Positions 38,666-46,090 of a DNA stretch of 46,090 bases are shown here, piece by piece (within the stretch, counting starts at the first letter, position 1; the number at the start of each line of letters is the position of its first letter). The notes under the pieces are model-generated. The model ran no database searches and was not told the DNA's origin. It saw only the letters and a program-made list of their open reading frames with translations. This stretch comes from a virus. The position numbers and the translations under genes were made by a program. The stretch spans positions 1 to 46,090 of IMG/VR virus record IMGVR_UViG_3300005468_000005; one strand, written 5' to 3'.

Positions 38666-38888
38666 TGCCTCGCAGGAGTGCCTGCTGTACCGTCTCGCCG
38701 GGGAGGATGCCGTAGGTTGGGTAGCCACCGCTGATGATGCCGCCGGTGAATTTGATGAGATCACGGTCGGTAGCGCCGTCACTGCCACCGCTGAAGATGT
38801 ACCCCGCGGGCACATTGGCCCGGGCGCTGGGCATGACGGTGACACGGTTGTTGAAATTGGCTGGGTCAACCCAGATCTCGCCAGGCAT
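38625..38888 (-). CDS. Small beta-rich late protein
   Basis: 87 residues. Polar sequence with YIFSGGSDGATDRDLIKFTG and VQQALLRGNGTQAAFG. Start coupled by TAATG. Confidence 0.55.
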   Translation of the reverse strand: MPGEIWVDPANFNNRVTVMPSARANVPAGYIFSGGSDGATDRDLIKFTGGIISGGYPTYGILPGETVQQALLRGNGTQAAFGPSGHA

Positions 38889-39016
38889 TACTTCTTCCTC
38901 TTGTGTTTGGACTTGAACTTGTTGACGGTCGCGGCGGCGATGCTCTTGGAGCCGCTGGATGCCTTGATGTGTTTATACATCCGTATGAGCTTTGGTGACC
39001 ATCCTGGGTACGGCAT
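38888..39016 (-). CDS. 42-residue basic protein
   Basis: ATG 39016 shares TAATG with the previous stop. MPYPGWSPKLIRMYKHIKAS then a Lys-rich end. Probably nucleic-acid- or membrane-associated. Confidence 0.55.
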   Translation of the reverse strand: MPYPGWSPKLIRMYKHIKASSGSKSIAAATVNKFKSKHKRKK

Positions 39017-39192
39017 TACGCCACTCCCCTTTGAAAGTCGGTGGCGAATTTAGCCCAGCCGCACTTGGCACAGTAGCGAGCCAGCCAGCGGGTAGCGGTG
39101 AGGTATTGGATCTCGGTCAAGGCGCCATCACACGTGGGACATTGGTAGTCCTTCGAGGGTAACTCCACTGGTCGCCACTTGATACTGCTCAT
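39016..39192 (-). CDS. 58-residue zinc-ribbon protein
   Basis: ATG 39192 (ATGA overlap). YQCPTCDGALTEIQYLTAT then RYCAKCGWAKF, i.e. CxxC-...-CxxC. Short beta-ribbon, unknown role. Confidence 0.6.
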   Translation of the reverse strand: MSSIKWRPVELPSKDYQCPTCDGALTEIQYLTATRWLARYCAKCGWAKFATDFQRGVA

Positions 39193-40022
39193 CGAATAGC
39201 ACTCTGGCCAATCTGGCTACTGCCGGACTTCTGCGAAGGCGCCACCACCGGCTGGGCCTGGATCTCCTTGCTCCCGCCGGGCGGGGGCTCGACCTGCTTC
39301 TTGCGCTCCTCGTCGAGCCAGGTCACGGCCTCCTCTTGGCTGAGTTCTTTGCCGAACTTACTCGACTGCTGCGCCGCCCAGGTGTGGAATTCCTCGTAGC
39401 TCAGGCCGTACTTGATCCAGCCGTATGCCTTCTGGTTGCCGGCATCGGAGATGAACTGCTCCTTCCAGTGCTGGGGGTTGGATTGGCCCTTGCTACTGAG
39501 CAGCGCCTGCTTGATCTGGTCCGGAGTTGGCTTCTGCCCCGTCATCTGCTGGATCAGGTCGATGTAGCCCAAGGTGGTGGTATCGAACTGGGCGTGGCTG
39601 AGGCCGAACTGGAGCCAGGGCTGGTTGGCCTGATCCTGGGCGGGGAGGAATTGGAAGGCTTGCTGGGCGAACTCAAACATGCTGGTGATGCCCTGCCGGG
39701 CCATCGCCGCCAGCTGGTCTTGGGTGAGGTTGAAGTGGTAAGCGCCCAGCTGGTTGAGCTGATTCTCCAACCCGGTGAGTTCGTTCTTGAAGAAGTCGGC
39801 GTTGGCCACCGTGCCCCAAGGGTCAGGGGGGGTGGCAGTGGCCACCGGAGCGCCCTGGGCGGGAGGGCCGGCAGCTTCATTGGGGAGGTAGATAACGGTG
39901 CCAATGGGCATCCGGTGAGGGTCGCCAGTAAAGCCCCGCAACTCGTGCCAGCGGCGGCCGTCGCCTAAGAAGCGCTGGGCAATCCCCCAGAGTGTGTCCC
40001 CCCTTACAACGGTGTAGCTGAT
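39189..40022 (-). CDS. LysM virion protein with non-canonical start
   Basis: About 277 residues if read from ATC at 40022. Residues 1-45 are a LysM domain (SYTVVRGDTLWGIAQRFLGD and on to GTVIYLP), which binds glycans. Residues 90-225 are helical with ANQPWLQFGLSHAQFDTTTL and KAYGWIKYGLSYEEFHTWAA, as in the neighbouring 328-residue gene. A normal start first appears at TTG 39941, which would cut away most of the LysM. No ATG, GTG or TTG lies in frame upstream, but GGAGG stands 7 nt before the ATC. Either a rare AUC start is used, or a -1 shift from the preceding gene. Confidence 0.65.
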   Translation of the reverse strand: MSYTVVRGDTLWGIAQRFLGDGRRWHELRGFTGDPHRMPIGTVIYLPNEAAGPPAQGAPVATATPPDPWGTVANADFFKNELTGLENQLNQLGAYHFNLTQDQLAAMARQGITSMFEFAQQAFQFLPAQDQANQPWLQFGLSHAQFDTTTLGYIDLIQQMTGQKPTPDQIKQALLSSKGQSNPQHWKEQFISDAGNQKAYGWIKYGLSYEEFHTWAAQQSSKFGKELSQEEAVTWLDEERKKQVEPPPGGSKEIQAQPVVAPSQKSGSSQIGQSAIR

Positions 40023-40555
40023 GGCTCTGCCTCCGGCTCCATATCGCGTGAAGCCTTCATCTTCTGGTAGTGGGCGTCGATGTCGCCGACGGGGGTGCGA
40101 GCATGGTGGAAGTAGGTGACTTCTAGGGCGTAGGGGTTGCGACCCAGGTGCTGCTTGGAGTAGCGCTGGGCGACGGCGTGAGCCTGGACGAACTCATGGG
40201 CAGTGACTGATGGGTCGTGTTCGCTGGGGAGGTTGCCGTAGTAGTCCCGGGCTTTCTTGGGGTCACCTTCAGCGTGTATCCCCACCTCGCGCATGGTGGG
40301 AGGGCGGTTATGGTAGCGCCAGCTAAGCGGGGCCAGCTGGTCGAGGAGTTCTTCGAAGTGCAGAGGACTTAGGCCCAAGTTCTGGAACTCATCCCAAAAG
40401 GCCCCCGCCTCCTTGGCGGTAGCCATCCCCTGGCCCTTCATCTTGGTCGCCAGCTTGACCGCCACCGGGAAGTCGCCAACGCTGAGCTCGGGGTTGTCGG
40501 GGTGGGGCAGGTTGCTGTAGTGCTCGTGCATGAGCTGGTCGTAATCAACGCTCAT
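40004..40555 (-). CDS. Hypothetical virion protein
   Basis: 183 residues from ATG 40555 (SD GGAGG). Helical, charged, with KKARDYYGNLPSEHDPSVTA and PYALEVTYFHHARTPVGDID. Its end overlaps the LysM gene by 19 bp. Likely in the internal or ejection set by position. Confidence 0.55.
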   Translation of the reverse strand: MSVDYDQLMHEHYSNLPHPDNPELSVGDFPVAVKLATKMKGQGMATAKEAGAFWDEFQNLGLSPLHFEELLDQLAPLSWRYHNRPPTMREVGIHAEGDPKKARDYYGNLPSEHDPSVTAHEFVQAHAVAQRYSKQHLGRNPYALEVTYFHHARTPVGDIDAHYQKMKASRDMEPEAEPSATPL

Positions 40556-40557
40556 TG

Positions 40558-41544
40558 CTAACCTCCTCCGAGCACGCTAAGCTGGGGGCCGGGCGCCGCC
40601 GCCGGGGAGGGCTCCGGCGCCCCTGCCACCTGCTGGCCGTCCTGCAGCGCTCCCGGCTGACCCGCCTTCTGCCAGACGTGCCAGAGGTCGTTGGGGTTGG
40701 GAACATCGTTCCACACCGCCTGGGTGTACTCCTCAGCGCTCTTGTACATCTTGTTGTACTCGACGGGGTTGATGTTCTTGCCGGGCTGGAGGTCGAGGCC
40801 GATGTAGTAGGACTGGACTTCGTTGTCGGTTGAGTACTTGAGGTTGATGAGGTCTTGGATATTGCCATCGCTGGCGGGGTGGTTATAGATTTTCTGACTC
40901 TCGGCGTCGGCCAGGTTCTTGGTATCGAGGTACTGACCGATGCTAACCCCAGGAAGGTGGGAGGGGAGGGTGCGGATGTAGGTTTCCCACTGGAAGCGGT
41001 TACTGCCGTGGGCCTCGATGTCCAAGATCTGGGCGGCGGTGGGCTCGCTCTGGAAGTACTTGTTGTAGAGCTCGAAGGTGGTGGCGTGGTCGCGGCGGAA
41101 GCGGGCTTCCTCGCGTTCGGCGCGGGCCTCGGCGCGGTCCTGGGCGGCCTGGGCCCGGTCGGCAGCGTCTTGAGGGTCCAGGAGCGAGTACTTGCCGAAG
41201 ATGTCGAGGTACTTATCCCGCAGCGAGACCGAGCCGTGGGCCAGCCAGGCTTGGTAGAGGTCCTCATTGTGAACCAGGCGGGTGAGATCGTCCTTGCTGG
41301 GGTCGCCTTTGAGGAGACCCAGGAGCGAGGAGACGAAGAGTTCTTGGTTGACGCCACGCTCGGGCATGAAGAGGGCGCCGGAATCGCTCCAGTAGTCGTG
41401 CAGCCCCCGCCGATCGGGGGTGTGGAGGGTGCCGGGAGAGAAGGGATCATCGCCATAGAGGCTATTGAGCCAGGCCAGGGTATTGGTCTGAGCTTGGCTC
41501 TGGGTATGGAGGAGCTGGTAGATCTGGTCCTGGGTGAGTCCCAT
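40558..41544 (-). CDS. Hypothetical virion protein with helical coil
   Basis: 328 residues. N-terminal helix (QDQIYQLLHTQSQAQTNTLA), a charged coil (AADRAQAAQDRAEARAEREE) and several W/Y-rich motifs. Pro/Gly-rich C-terminal. TAATG-coupled to the 1,693-aa gene. Probably part of the injected set. Confidence 0.55.
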   Translation of the reverse strand: MGLTQDQIYQLLHTQSQAQTNTLAWLNSLYGDDPFSPGTLHTPDRRGLHDYWSDSGALFMPERGVNQELFVSSLLGLLKGDPSKDDLTRLVHNEDLYQAWLAHGSVSLRDKYLDIFGKYSLLDPQDAADRAQAAQDRAEARAEREEARFRRDHATTFELYNKYFQSEPTAAQILDIEAHGSNRFQWETYIRTLPSHLPGVSIGQYLDTKNLADAESQKIYNHPASDGNIQDLINLKYSTDNEVQSYYIGLDLQPGKNINPVEYNKMYKSAEEYTQAVWNDVPNPNDLWHVWQKAGQPGALQDGQQVAGAPEPSPAAAPGPQLSVLGGG

Positions 41545-44500
41545 TAGGGTCCCGTCCCTTGCCCCGGCGGAGGCGTGCCGAGTTCGGCATTGGCGACCGG
41601 CTGGGCCTCACCGACCAGCTTCTCGGTGCCCGCGGCTTCACTGCCCCCGCCGATGATCTCGGCGGCGCGGATGGCGATTTGGTGGCGGTGGAAAAGGCCG
41701 TAGAGGATGCCTTGGGGGGAGGACAGCTCCCAGACCTCCATGCTCTTACGGAACTTGGCCAGCTCGGGATGGGTCTTGAGAAAGGCGGTCTTGGCCCGAG
41801 TATCGACGTTTTCCTCGTAGTCGTTGTAAAGGGTGTTGAGGCGGTTCATATCCAGGCCCAAAGACAGCGCCTGGGCCTGTTGCTCGTGGTCGTAGCGAGT
41901 GACGATGGAGTGGTAGAGGCGGGCCACGTGGGAGTGGATCAGGCGCTGCTTCTGGTAGACATCAAAGGCGTGGCGGTCCTTCTCGCTGAGGTGGCTGAGG
42001 AGCTTGTCCTGCTCCTGACGCAGCGCGCCGAAGTCGATGGTGCCGTCGGCGCGGCGGGCGCCGCCCTTACCCACGGGGGTGTCGTAGATGTGCTCGTACT
42101 GGAAGAAGGTGCCCATAGCCCCGCTCATCGGCCCGGGGTCGCCCTCATACATCTGGGACAAGTAGGCGTGCTCGGTGTTGAGGTTGGTGTGGTACTGGTT
42201 GAGCCAGTCCCAGGGGTGGGAGTTGGGTCCCGACTGGGAGGCGAACTCAGCGTCTAGGGCGTCCTGGTCGAGGCGCAGTTGCCGGAGCGATTCCTCGTTC
42301 TTGTTGCGCAAGTCGTCGCTGATGACCGACCCCGGCTGGGCCTGCTGGTGGGGCACGTGGTACCAGGGCACCCGGGAGCCGAGCATGGTGCTGATGACGG
42401 AGATGGCCAGTCCGGGGGGGGTGGCCTTGGCGACGATGTGGGGCAGCCGGGTCCCGGCCAGAGGGCCCCACTCCTTACCCAAGGCGTCATTGGTCCAGGG
42501 GTTCTCGCCCTTCAGCGCTTGCAGCCGCTGCATCGCCGACAGCTGCTGGCCCAAGAAGGAGAAGTCAGCCAGGGCCTGGCCGATCTGGGCGGGGCCGCCG
42601 GGATGACCATGGCGGTCGATGAGGTGGATGGAGTTGTCGAGCACGGAGCGGTAGAAATCGATGTTGCCCAGGGCGAAAACGGAGGAGAAGACGGGGTTGG
42701 ACTTAGCCGCCAGCTCCCGCTCGCTCTCCAGGATGCGGTCGGCGATTGGCCCCTCGGGGCCGCCGATACCGGTGCGGACCTCGCCAAAGAGCTCGGGGAA
42801 GAAGAGGCGCTCATAGTCGGCCAGCTGGTTGGAGGCAAAGGGGCTATCGACGGTTTTTCTACCCCCCGTCTGGGGATCGTTGGGAACCAGATTGGAGAGC
42901 TCCAGACGGCCTTGGTTGCCGGGGGCGTTCTGCCACTGGGGATGGCCCGCGGTCATCAGGTTGATGGCGTTGCCGATGCCGTGGTGGGCGATCATGAAGG
43001 CGGCTGCGGTACTGAGCTCCTGCTTGAGCATGTAGTGCTGCAAGGCAGGGTTGTGACCCAACTCGCGCTTACGGTAGAGACCGGCGTAGATCTGGGGGAA
43101 GGTGGTCTGCCAGGAAGGGGCGAGGAAGCCGCGACGGAGCTGGCGGAAGAGGGCGGCGTTCTTATCCCAGTGGGCGATGTGGCCAACCCAGGCGTTGCTG
43201 CGCTTGCCGGCCAGGATGCGGGCGTCGGCGTAGGGCATGCCCGGCACCTGCATCGCCTTGTGCTTCTCGATGGAGTGGGCGGCGGTGGCCAGGTTGTTGA
43301 CGATCCCATCCCAGAGCACGTCCTGCTGCCAGTGGTAGAACTGGCGGCCGGGGCCGGTGATGACCTTGCCGACCTTGACCAGGGGGTCGTAGAGGTGGGC
43401 GGCGGGGGCGATGCCGCTGGTGTCGTAGCTCAGGTAGTTGCTGATCGGGCGGTCATCGTTCAGCGCCAGGCTCCAGGCATCCATCATCTCGGGGAGCTCG
43501 CGCTTGGCCTTGTTGTACATGACCACGCCATCATTGGCGGCGTCAATCTTGGCCCAGTACTTCTCCAGCTCCGGATTCCGCGGCAAGGGGGATGTCTCTC
43601 CCACCAGCTGACCCACGGTTTCGTCATAGGCTCGGTCAGTCCCCCCGAGCCGGGTGTAGTCCCCCCGTAGATACCCCGGGATCTCTTGGAGGTTGGTCAG
43701 GGTAAAGGGGATGGCACGCTTGACCTCGTTGGCCATATGGAAGGGAAAGAGGAAGGTAACCCCACGAGCGCCGACGTTGGCGGTCTTATCCAGGGCCCGG
43801 AGGCGGTCGTTTTCGGGTACGCGGAGGGCGCCATTGACCCAGTCGGCGAACTGCTTGTGGACCACCCAGTCGCCAAAGCCCCGGTTCTCAATGGCCTTGA
43901 ACTGATCGGCGATGCCGCGGAGGTCGTTGTCTAGGTTCTTGCCCTTCTTGTAGGCCAGGTTTATAAGTCGCCAGATGTCGTCTGAGCCCTTGACTTCCAT
44001 CTGCTGGTTACTCAAGAAGTTCATGGCCTTGGTGATCTTGAGATCGCGCATCCGCCCGGGCATGGTGGCGGCAAAGATGCGCAGCGCATTGGTTTCGTAC
44101 TGCTGGTACTCGCTCTTGGCGACCTGACCGGCGAGGGTTTTGGCGTCTTCATGTTGGCCGGAAGCAATCAGGGCCTGGATCTGCTTATGAACGGGGCCGT
44201 ACTTGTCCTGGATCAGGCGGTCGAACTCATAGTCTTCGGCGTAGACATCGACCATGGGGGGAAAGCGGGGGCCCCGGCCCAGCCAGAGCTGAGCCTGCTT
44301 TTCTTCGCGGAGGTCAGACTGCACCAGCTGCTCGGCGGCCCGAGCCCAGTCTTCGTAGAAGGCGCGGAGCTCATGCGGGCGCATCTTCTGTAGCGGTAGT
44401 CCCGCCGCTTCAGCAGCATGAGCCTCCTCCCGCCATTTCTCCGCGTCCCAGGTATCCCGGTAGGGGTCAAAGGCATCGCTTGGAGTCTTGCTGCTGAGCG

Positions 44501-46090
44501 CCTCGTTGAGCTCTTTCTTGGTGTACTCGGGGTGGGTTTTGAGGAAGTTACGGCGACTGGCCAGGCTCGCCGCCAGGCTGGTCTGGGGGCGCGGCTCATG
44601 GGCGACGGCGACGGCCATCAAATGGCGGGCAAACTGCTCCGCGCGCTGCGTCTGGGACTTATTTAGATCGCCTATGGTGTCGTGCTGGCGCATGAAGGCG
44701 AGCTCACCTTCGGGGGAGACCTGCAGGGTTTCGGTCATGTGGTGCTTGTAGGTGCGGGCGGCGCCGGCGGCGTCCAGGGGGGCGCCCTCCTCGCCCTTGA
44801 CCGAGATGCGGGGGACGTAGTTACCCCGGAGTCCGCTGAGCAACTCGGCGTTATGGGCCTCCTCGCCCCAGGTCCCCATCAGGCCCCGGAACTGATCGAC
44901 CAAAAGCTTCTCATGGGGGCCCATGGCGTCGTAGATGTGCTCGTCTTCCCAGCCTTTGGTGATCTGGTTCCAGTTGATCTTGCCCAGCCCCGCCGCCTCC
45001 AGCTGCTTTTCGTAGTTTTGGATACTGGCCAAGAAGTCGGAGTGGACCAGGGCGTCAGCTTCCGAAGGGCCCATGATCGAGGCCAGGCCGCCGCCCAAGG
45101 GATTGTCGGGGGAGGCCATAGGGTGGTAGCGGATCTGGGTGCCGTAGACCTGGCCGAAGGTGCCCCACATCTTGTGGGCGGCGTCCCTAAGCCCCTCGTG
45201 CTCGGGCAGGTTTTGGATATGGACGTGGGGATCGACGTAGCCGCGCTCGGTGGGGTCGAAGCGGACGATCTCCATGGTGGGGCCAAACCAGCGGGTGATA
45301 TCAGCGCGGTGCTTGATGATCTGCTCGCTTTGCTTGACGGTGATGGTGCCGGCCATGGCGCGGTCGAAGATCTCGCTATTCCAGTCACTGACGCCCACCT
45401 TTTTCATGAAGCGCAGGCGCTCGCGGGCGTCCTTGGGGGCGAGCTTGGGGGGGGCGAAGGCGTCTTCAAAGGCGCCGGCCTTGCCGGGCTTGACGATGGT
45501 TTTGTGAATCCCGGCGGGCTGTAAATCCTGGAGGCTGCGGCCAAAGCCGCTGGGGTCGAGGTGGGGTTCCACGGGCAACTCCGGGGGGGCGCCGCCAGGG
45601 TGGCGGAGCCCTTCGACCACCGGCTCGTTGATGTCAGTGAGGTTCTTGACAAAGGGCATCAACGAGGCCAGGAACTTGCCCTTGTGGGTCATCTCCCCAA
45701 AGATGGCCAGGGTTCCAAGCGCGTGCAGACCCATGCGGGCATCCAGGCCCAGGTCGAGTAGGGCCTGGGGATGGCCAGCGGTATAGCCCACGTCCTGCAT
45801 CAGGTGCTTGGGGGCGTTGTGGGTTTGGAAGTAGTCGCCCAGCTTCTTGGGATCGTTGGGCATATCGGCCATGAAGGTGGCGGGGAAGACGCCGGGGATG
45901 AAGTTGGCGGCAAAAGTGCCGGCGCCGTGGATCACGTCCTGGATGCCCTGGGTGTTTTTGTTCCAGGTCCAGGCGCTATCGTGGGCCCACTGCAGGTATT
46001 TGCCGGCGGGGGAGTTCAGGAAGCTTGGGTCGTGGAGGCGAATCCAAGACATCCGGGCGGTGTACTCGGCTTCGCTGTAGGCCCGGGCCT
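41544..46090 (-). CDS. Large ejection-type virion protein, main part (continues from base 655 through base 1)
   Basis: Together with 1..655 this is about 1,693 residues. The full frame starts at ATG 655 and crosses the contig ends. It contains long helical stretches, the FPATFMADMPNDPKKLGDYF and YVPRIS regions (the latter near residue 600 of the joined protein), and an acidic/Gln-rich end. Very large multi-domain virion proteins next to the portal are typical of DNA-ejection proteins in short-tailed phages; no lytic transglycosylase or peptidase motif is recognisable. It ends TAATG at the 328-residue gene. Confidence 0.75.
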   Translation of the reverse strand, partial: ARAYSEAEYTARMSWIRLHDPSFLNSPAGKYLQWAHDSAWTWNKNTQGIQDVIHGAGTFAANFIPGVFPATFMADMPNDPKKLGDYFQTHNAPKHLMQDVGYTAGHPQALLDLGLDARMGLHALGTLAIFGEMTHKGKFLASLMPFVKNLTDINEPVVEGLRHPGGAPPELPVEPHLDPSGFGRSLQDLQPAGIHKTIVKPGKAGAFEDAFAPPKLAPKDARERLRFMKKVGVSDWNSEIFDRAMAGTITVKQSEQIIKHRADITRWFGPTMEIVRFDPTERGYVDPHVHIQNLPEHEGLRDAAHKMWGTFGQVYGTQIRYHPMASPDNPLGGGLASIMGPSEADALVHSDFLASIQNYEKQLEAAGLGKINWNQITKGWEDEHIYDAMGPHEKLLVDQFRGLMGTWGEEAHNAELLSGLRGNYVPRISVKGEEGAPLDAAGAARTYKHHMTETLQVSPEGELAFMRQHDTIGDLNKSQTQRAEQFARHLMAVAVAHEPRPQTSLAASLASRRNFLKTHPEYTKKELNEALSSKTPSDAFDPYRDTWDAEKWREEAHAAEAAGLPLQKMRPHELRAFYEDWARAAEQLVQSDLREEKQAQLWLGRGPRFPPMVDVYAEDYEFDRLIQDKYGPVHKQIQALIASGQHEDAKTLAGQVAKSEYQQYETNALRIFAATMPGRMRDLKITKAMNFLSNQQMEVKGSDDIWRLINLAYKKGKNLDNDLRGIADQFKAIENRGFGDWVVHKQFADWVNGALRVPENDRLRALDKTANVGARGVTFLFPFHMANEVKRAIPFTLTNLQEIPGYLRGDYTRLGGTDRAYDETVGQLVGETSPLPRNPELEKYWAKIDAANDGVVMYNKAKRELPEMMDAWSLALNDDRPISNYLSYDTSGIAPAAHLYDPLVKVGKVITGPGRQFYHWQQDVLWDGIVNNLATAAHSIEKHKAMQVPGMPYADARILAGKRSNAWVGHIAHWDKNAALFRQLRRGFLAPSWQTTFPQIYAGLYRKRELGHNPALQHYMLKQELSTAAAFMIAHHGIGNAINLMTAGHPQWQNAPGNQGRLELSNLVPNDPQTGGRKTVDSPFASNQLADYERLFFPELFGEVRTGIGGPEGPIADRILESERELAAKSNPVFSSVFALGNIDFYRSVLDNSIHLIDRHGHPGGPAQIGQALADFSFLGQQLSAMQRLQALKGENPWTNDALGKEWGPLAGTRLPHIVAKATPPGLAISVISTMLGSRVPWYHVPHQQAQPGSVISDDLRNKNEESLRQLRLDQDALDAEFASQSGPNSHPWDWLNQYHTNLNTEHAYLSQMYEGDPGPMSGAMGTFFQYEHIYDTPVGKGGARRADGTIDFGALRQEQDKLLSHLSEKDRHAFDVYQKQRLIHSHVARLYHSIVTRYDHEQQAQALSLGLDMNRLNTLYNDYEENVDTRAKTAFLKTHPELAKFRKSMEVWELSSPQGILYGLFHRHQIAIRAAEIIGGGSEAAGTEKLVGEAQPVANAELGTPPPGQGTGP
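45971..46090. repeat. Terminal redundancy, right copy
   Basis: Exact copy of bases 1-120. Removing one copy gives a unique circle of about 45,970 bp. Confidence 0.95.

Noticed and set aside
42279-43670. 463-residue plus-strand frame opposite the large ejection protein
   Set aside because: Same shadow effect; low-complexity composition.
1-46090. CRISPR array or rRNA genes
   Set aside because: No regularly spaced repeat-spacer pattern and no rRNA-like sequence was seen.

Overview
The window is a complete, circularly closing phage genome. Bases 1-120 recur exactly at 45971-46090, and one long reading frame runs straight across that junction, so the unique genome is about 45,970 bp. Base composition is high in G+C. 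The lysin is of the DUF1906 (Rv2525c-like) type, and several early genes resemble actinobacterial phage families (an initiator beginning MPRIRTLKPE, a DUF6197-like protein, a ParB-like DGQQR protein). I infer a high-GC Gram-positive, probably actinobacterial, host. There is no integrase, tape measure or tail-tube gene. Portal, adaptor-like, nozzle-like and large ejection-type proteins are present, so a short-tailed (podovirus-like), probably lytic virion is the best reading. No DNA polymerase or replicative helicase is visible.

Layout: two divergent transcription units leave a 184-bp control region (4421-4604) holding overlapping face-to-face sigma70-like promoters. The rightward (+) early unit (4605-16284) encodes a lambda O/P-like pair (winged-helix initiator with candidate origin repeats inside its gene, then a G39P-like helicase loader). 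It continues with many small zinc-binding or membrane proteins, a 689-nt highly structured non-coding stretch (7254-7942), a type II hammerhead ribozyme (8156-8209) embedded in an open reading frame, and an intrinsic terminator (8793-8828). Two later segments start from a duplicated promoter plus stem-loop leader (about 9100-9164 and 10203-10265). They encode an AAA+ ATPase, a ParB-like protein, HTH proteins and a possible single-strand annealing protein.

The leftward (-) late unit begins with terminase (4420), runs through portal (2607) and across the contig ends, and ends with lysis genes at 16210. In transcription order it holds: TerL; a folded intercistronic element; portal; a 1,693-aa ejection-type protein split by the contig ends; three further virion proteins including a LysM protein with no normal start codon; small zinc ribbons; scaffold; two glycosyltransferase-like proteins; the major capsid protein; beta-rich small head proteins; mobile HNH and LAGLIDADG endonucleases; an Arg-rich leader peptide with a terminator; adaptor; a ClpX-like AAA+ unfoldase lacking the ClpP-binding loop; nozzle-like protein; fibres with a six-hairpin glycosidase and a GH16 enzyme; a collagen-like protein; holin candidates; and the lysin. 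The two units converge tail to tail with a 75-bp overlap at 16210-16284.

The most unusual content is the hammerhead ribozyme inside a coding frame, the large structured region just upstream of it, the ClpX-like gene among virion genes, and several strongly SD-preceded genes with non-canonical starts. All family names are from pattern recognition by eye; no database search was run.
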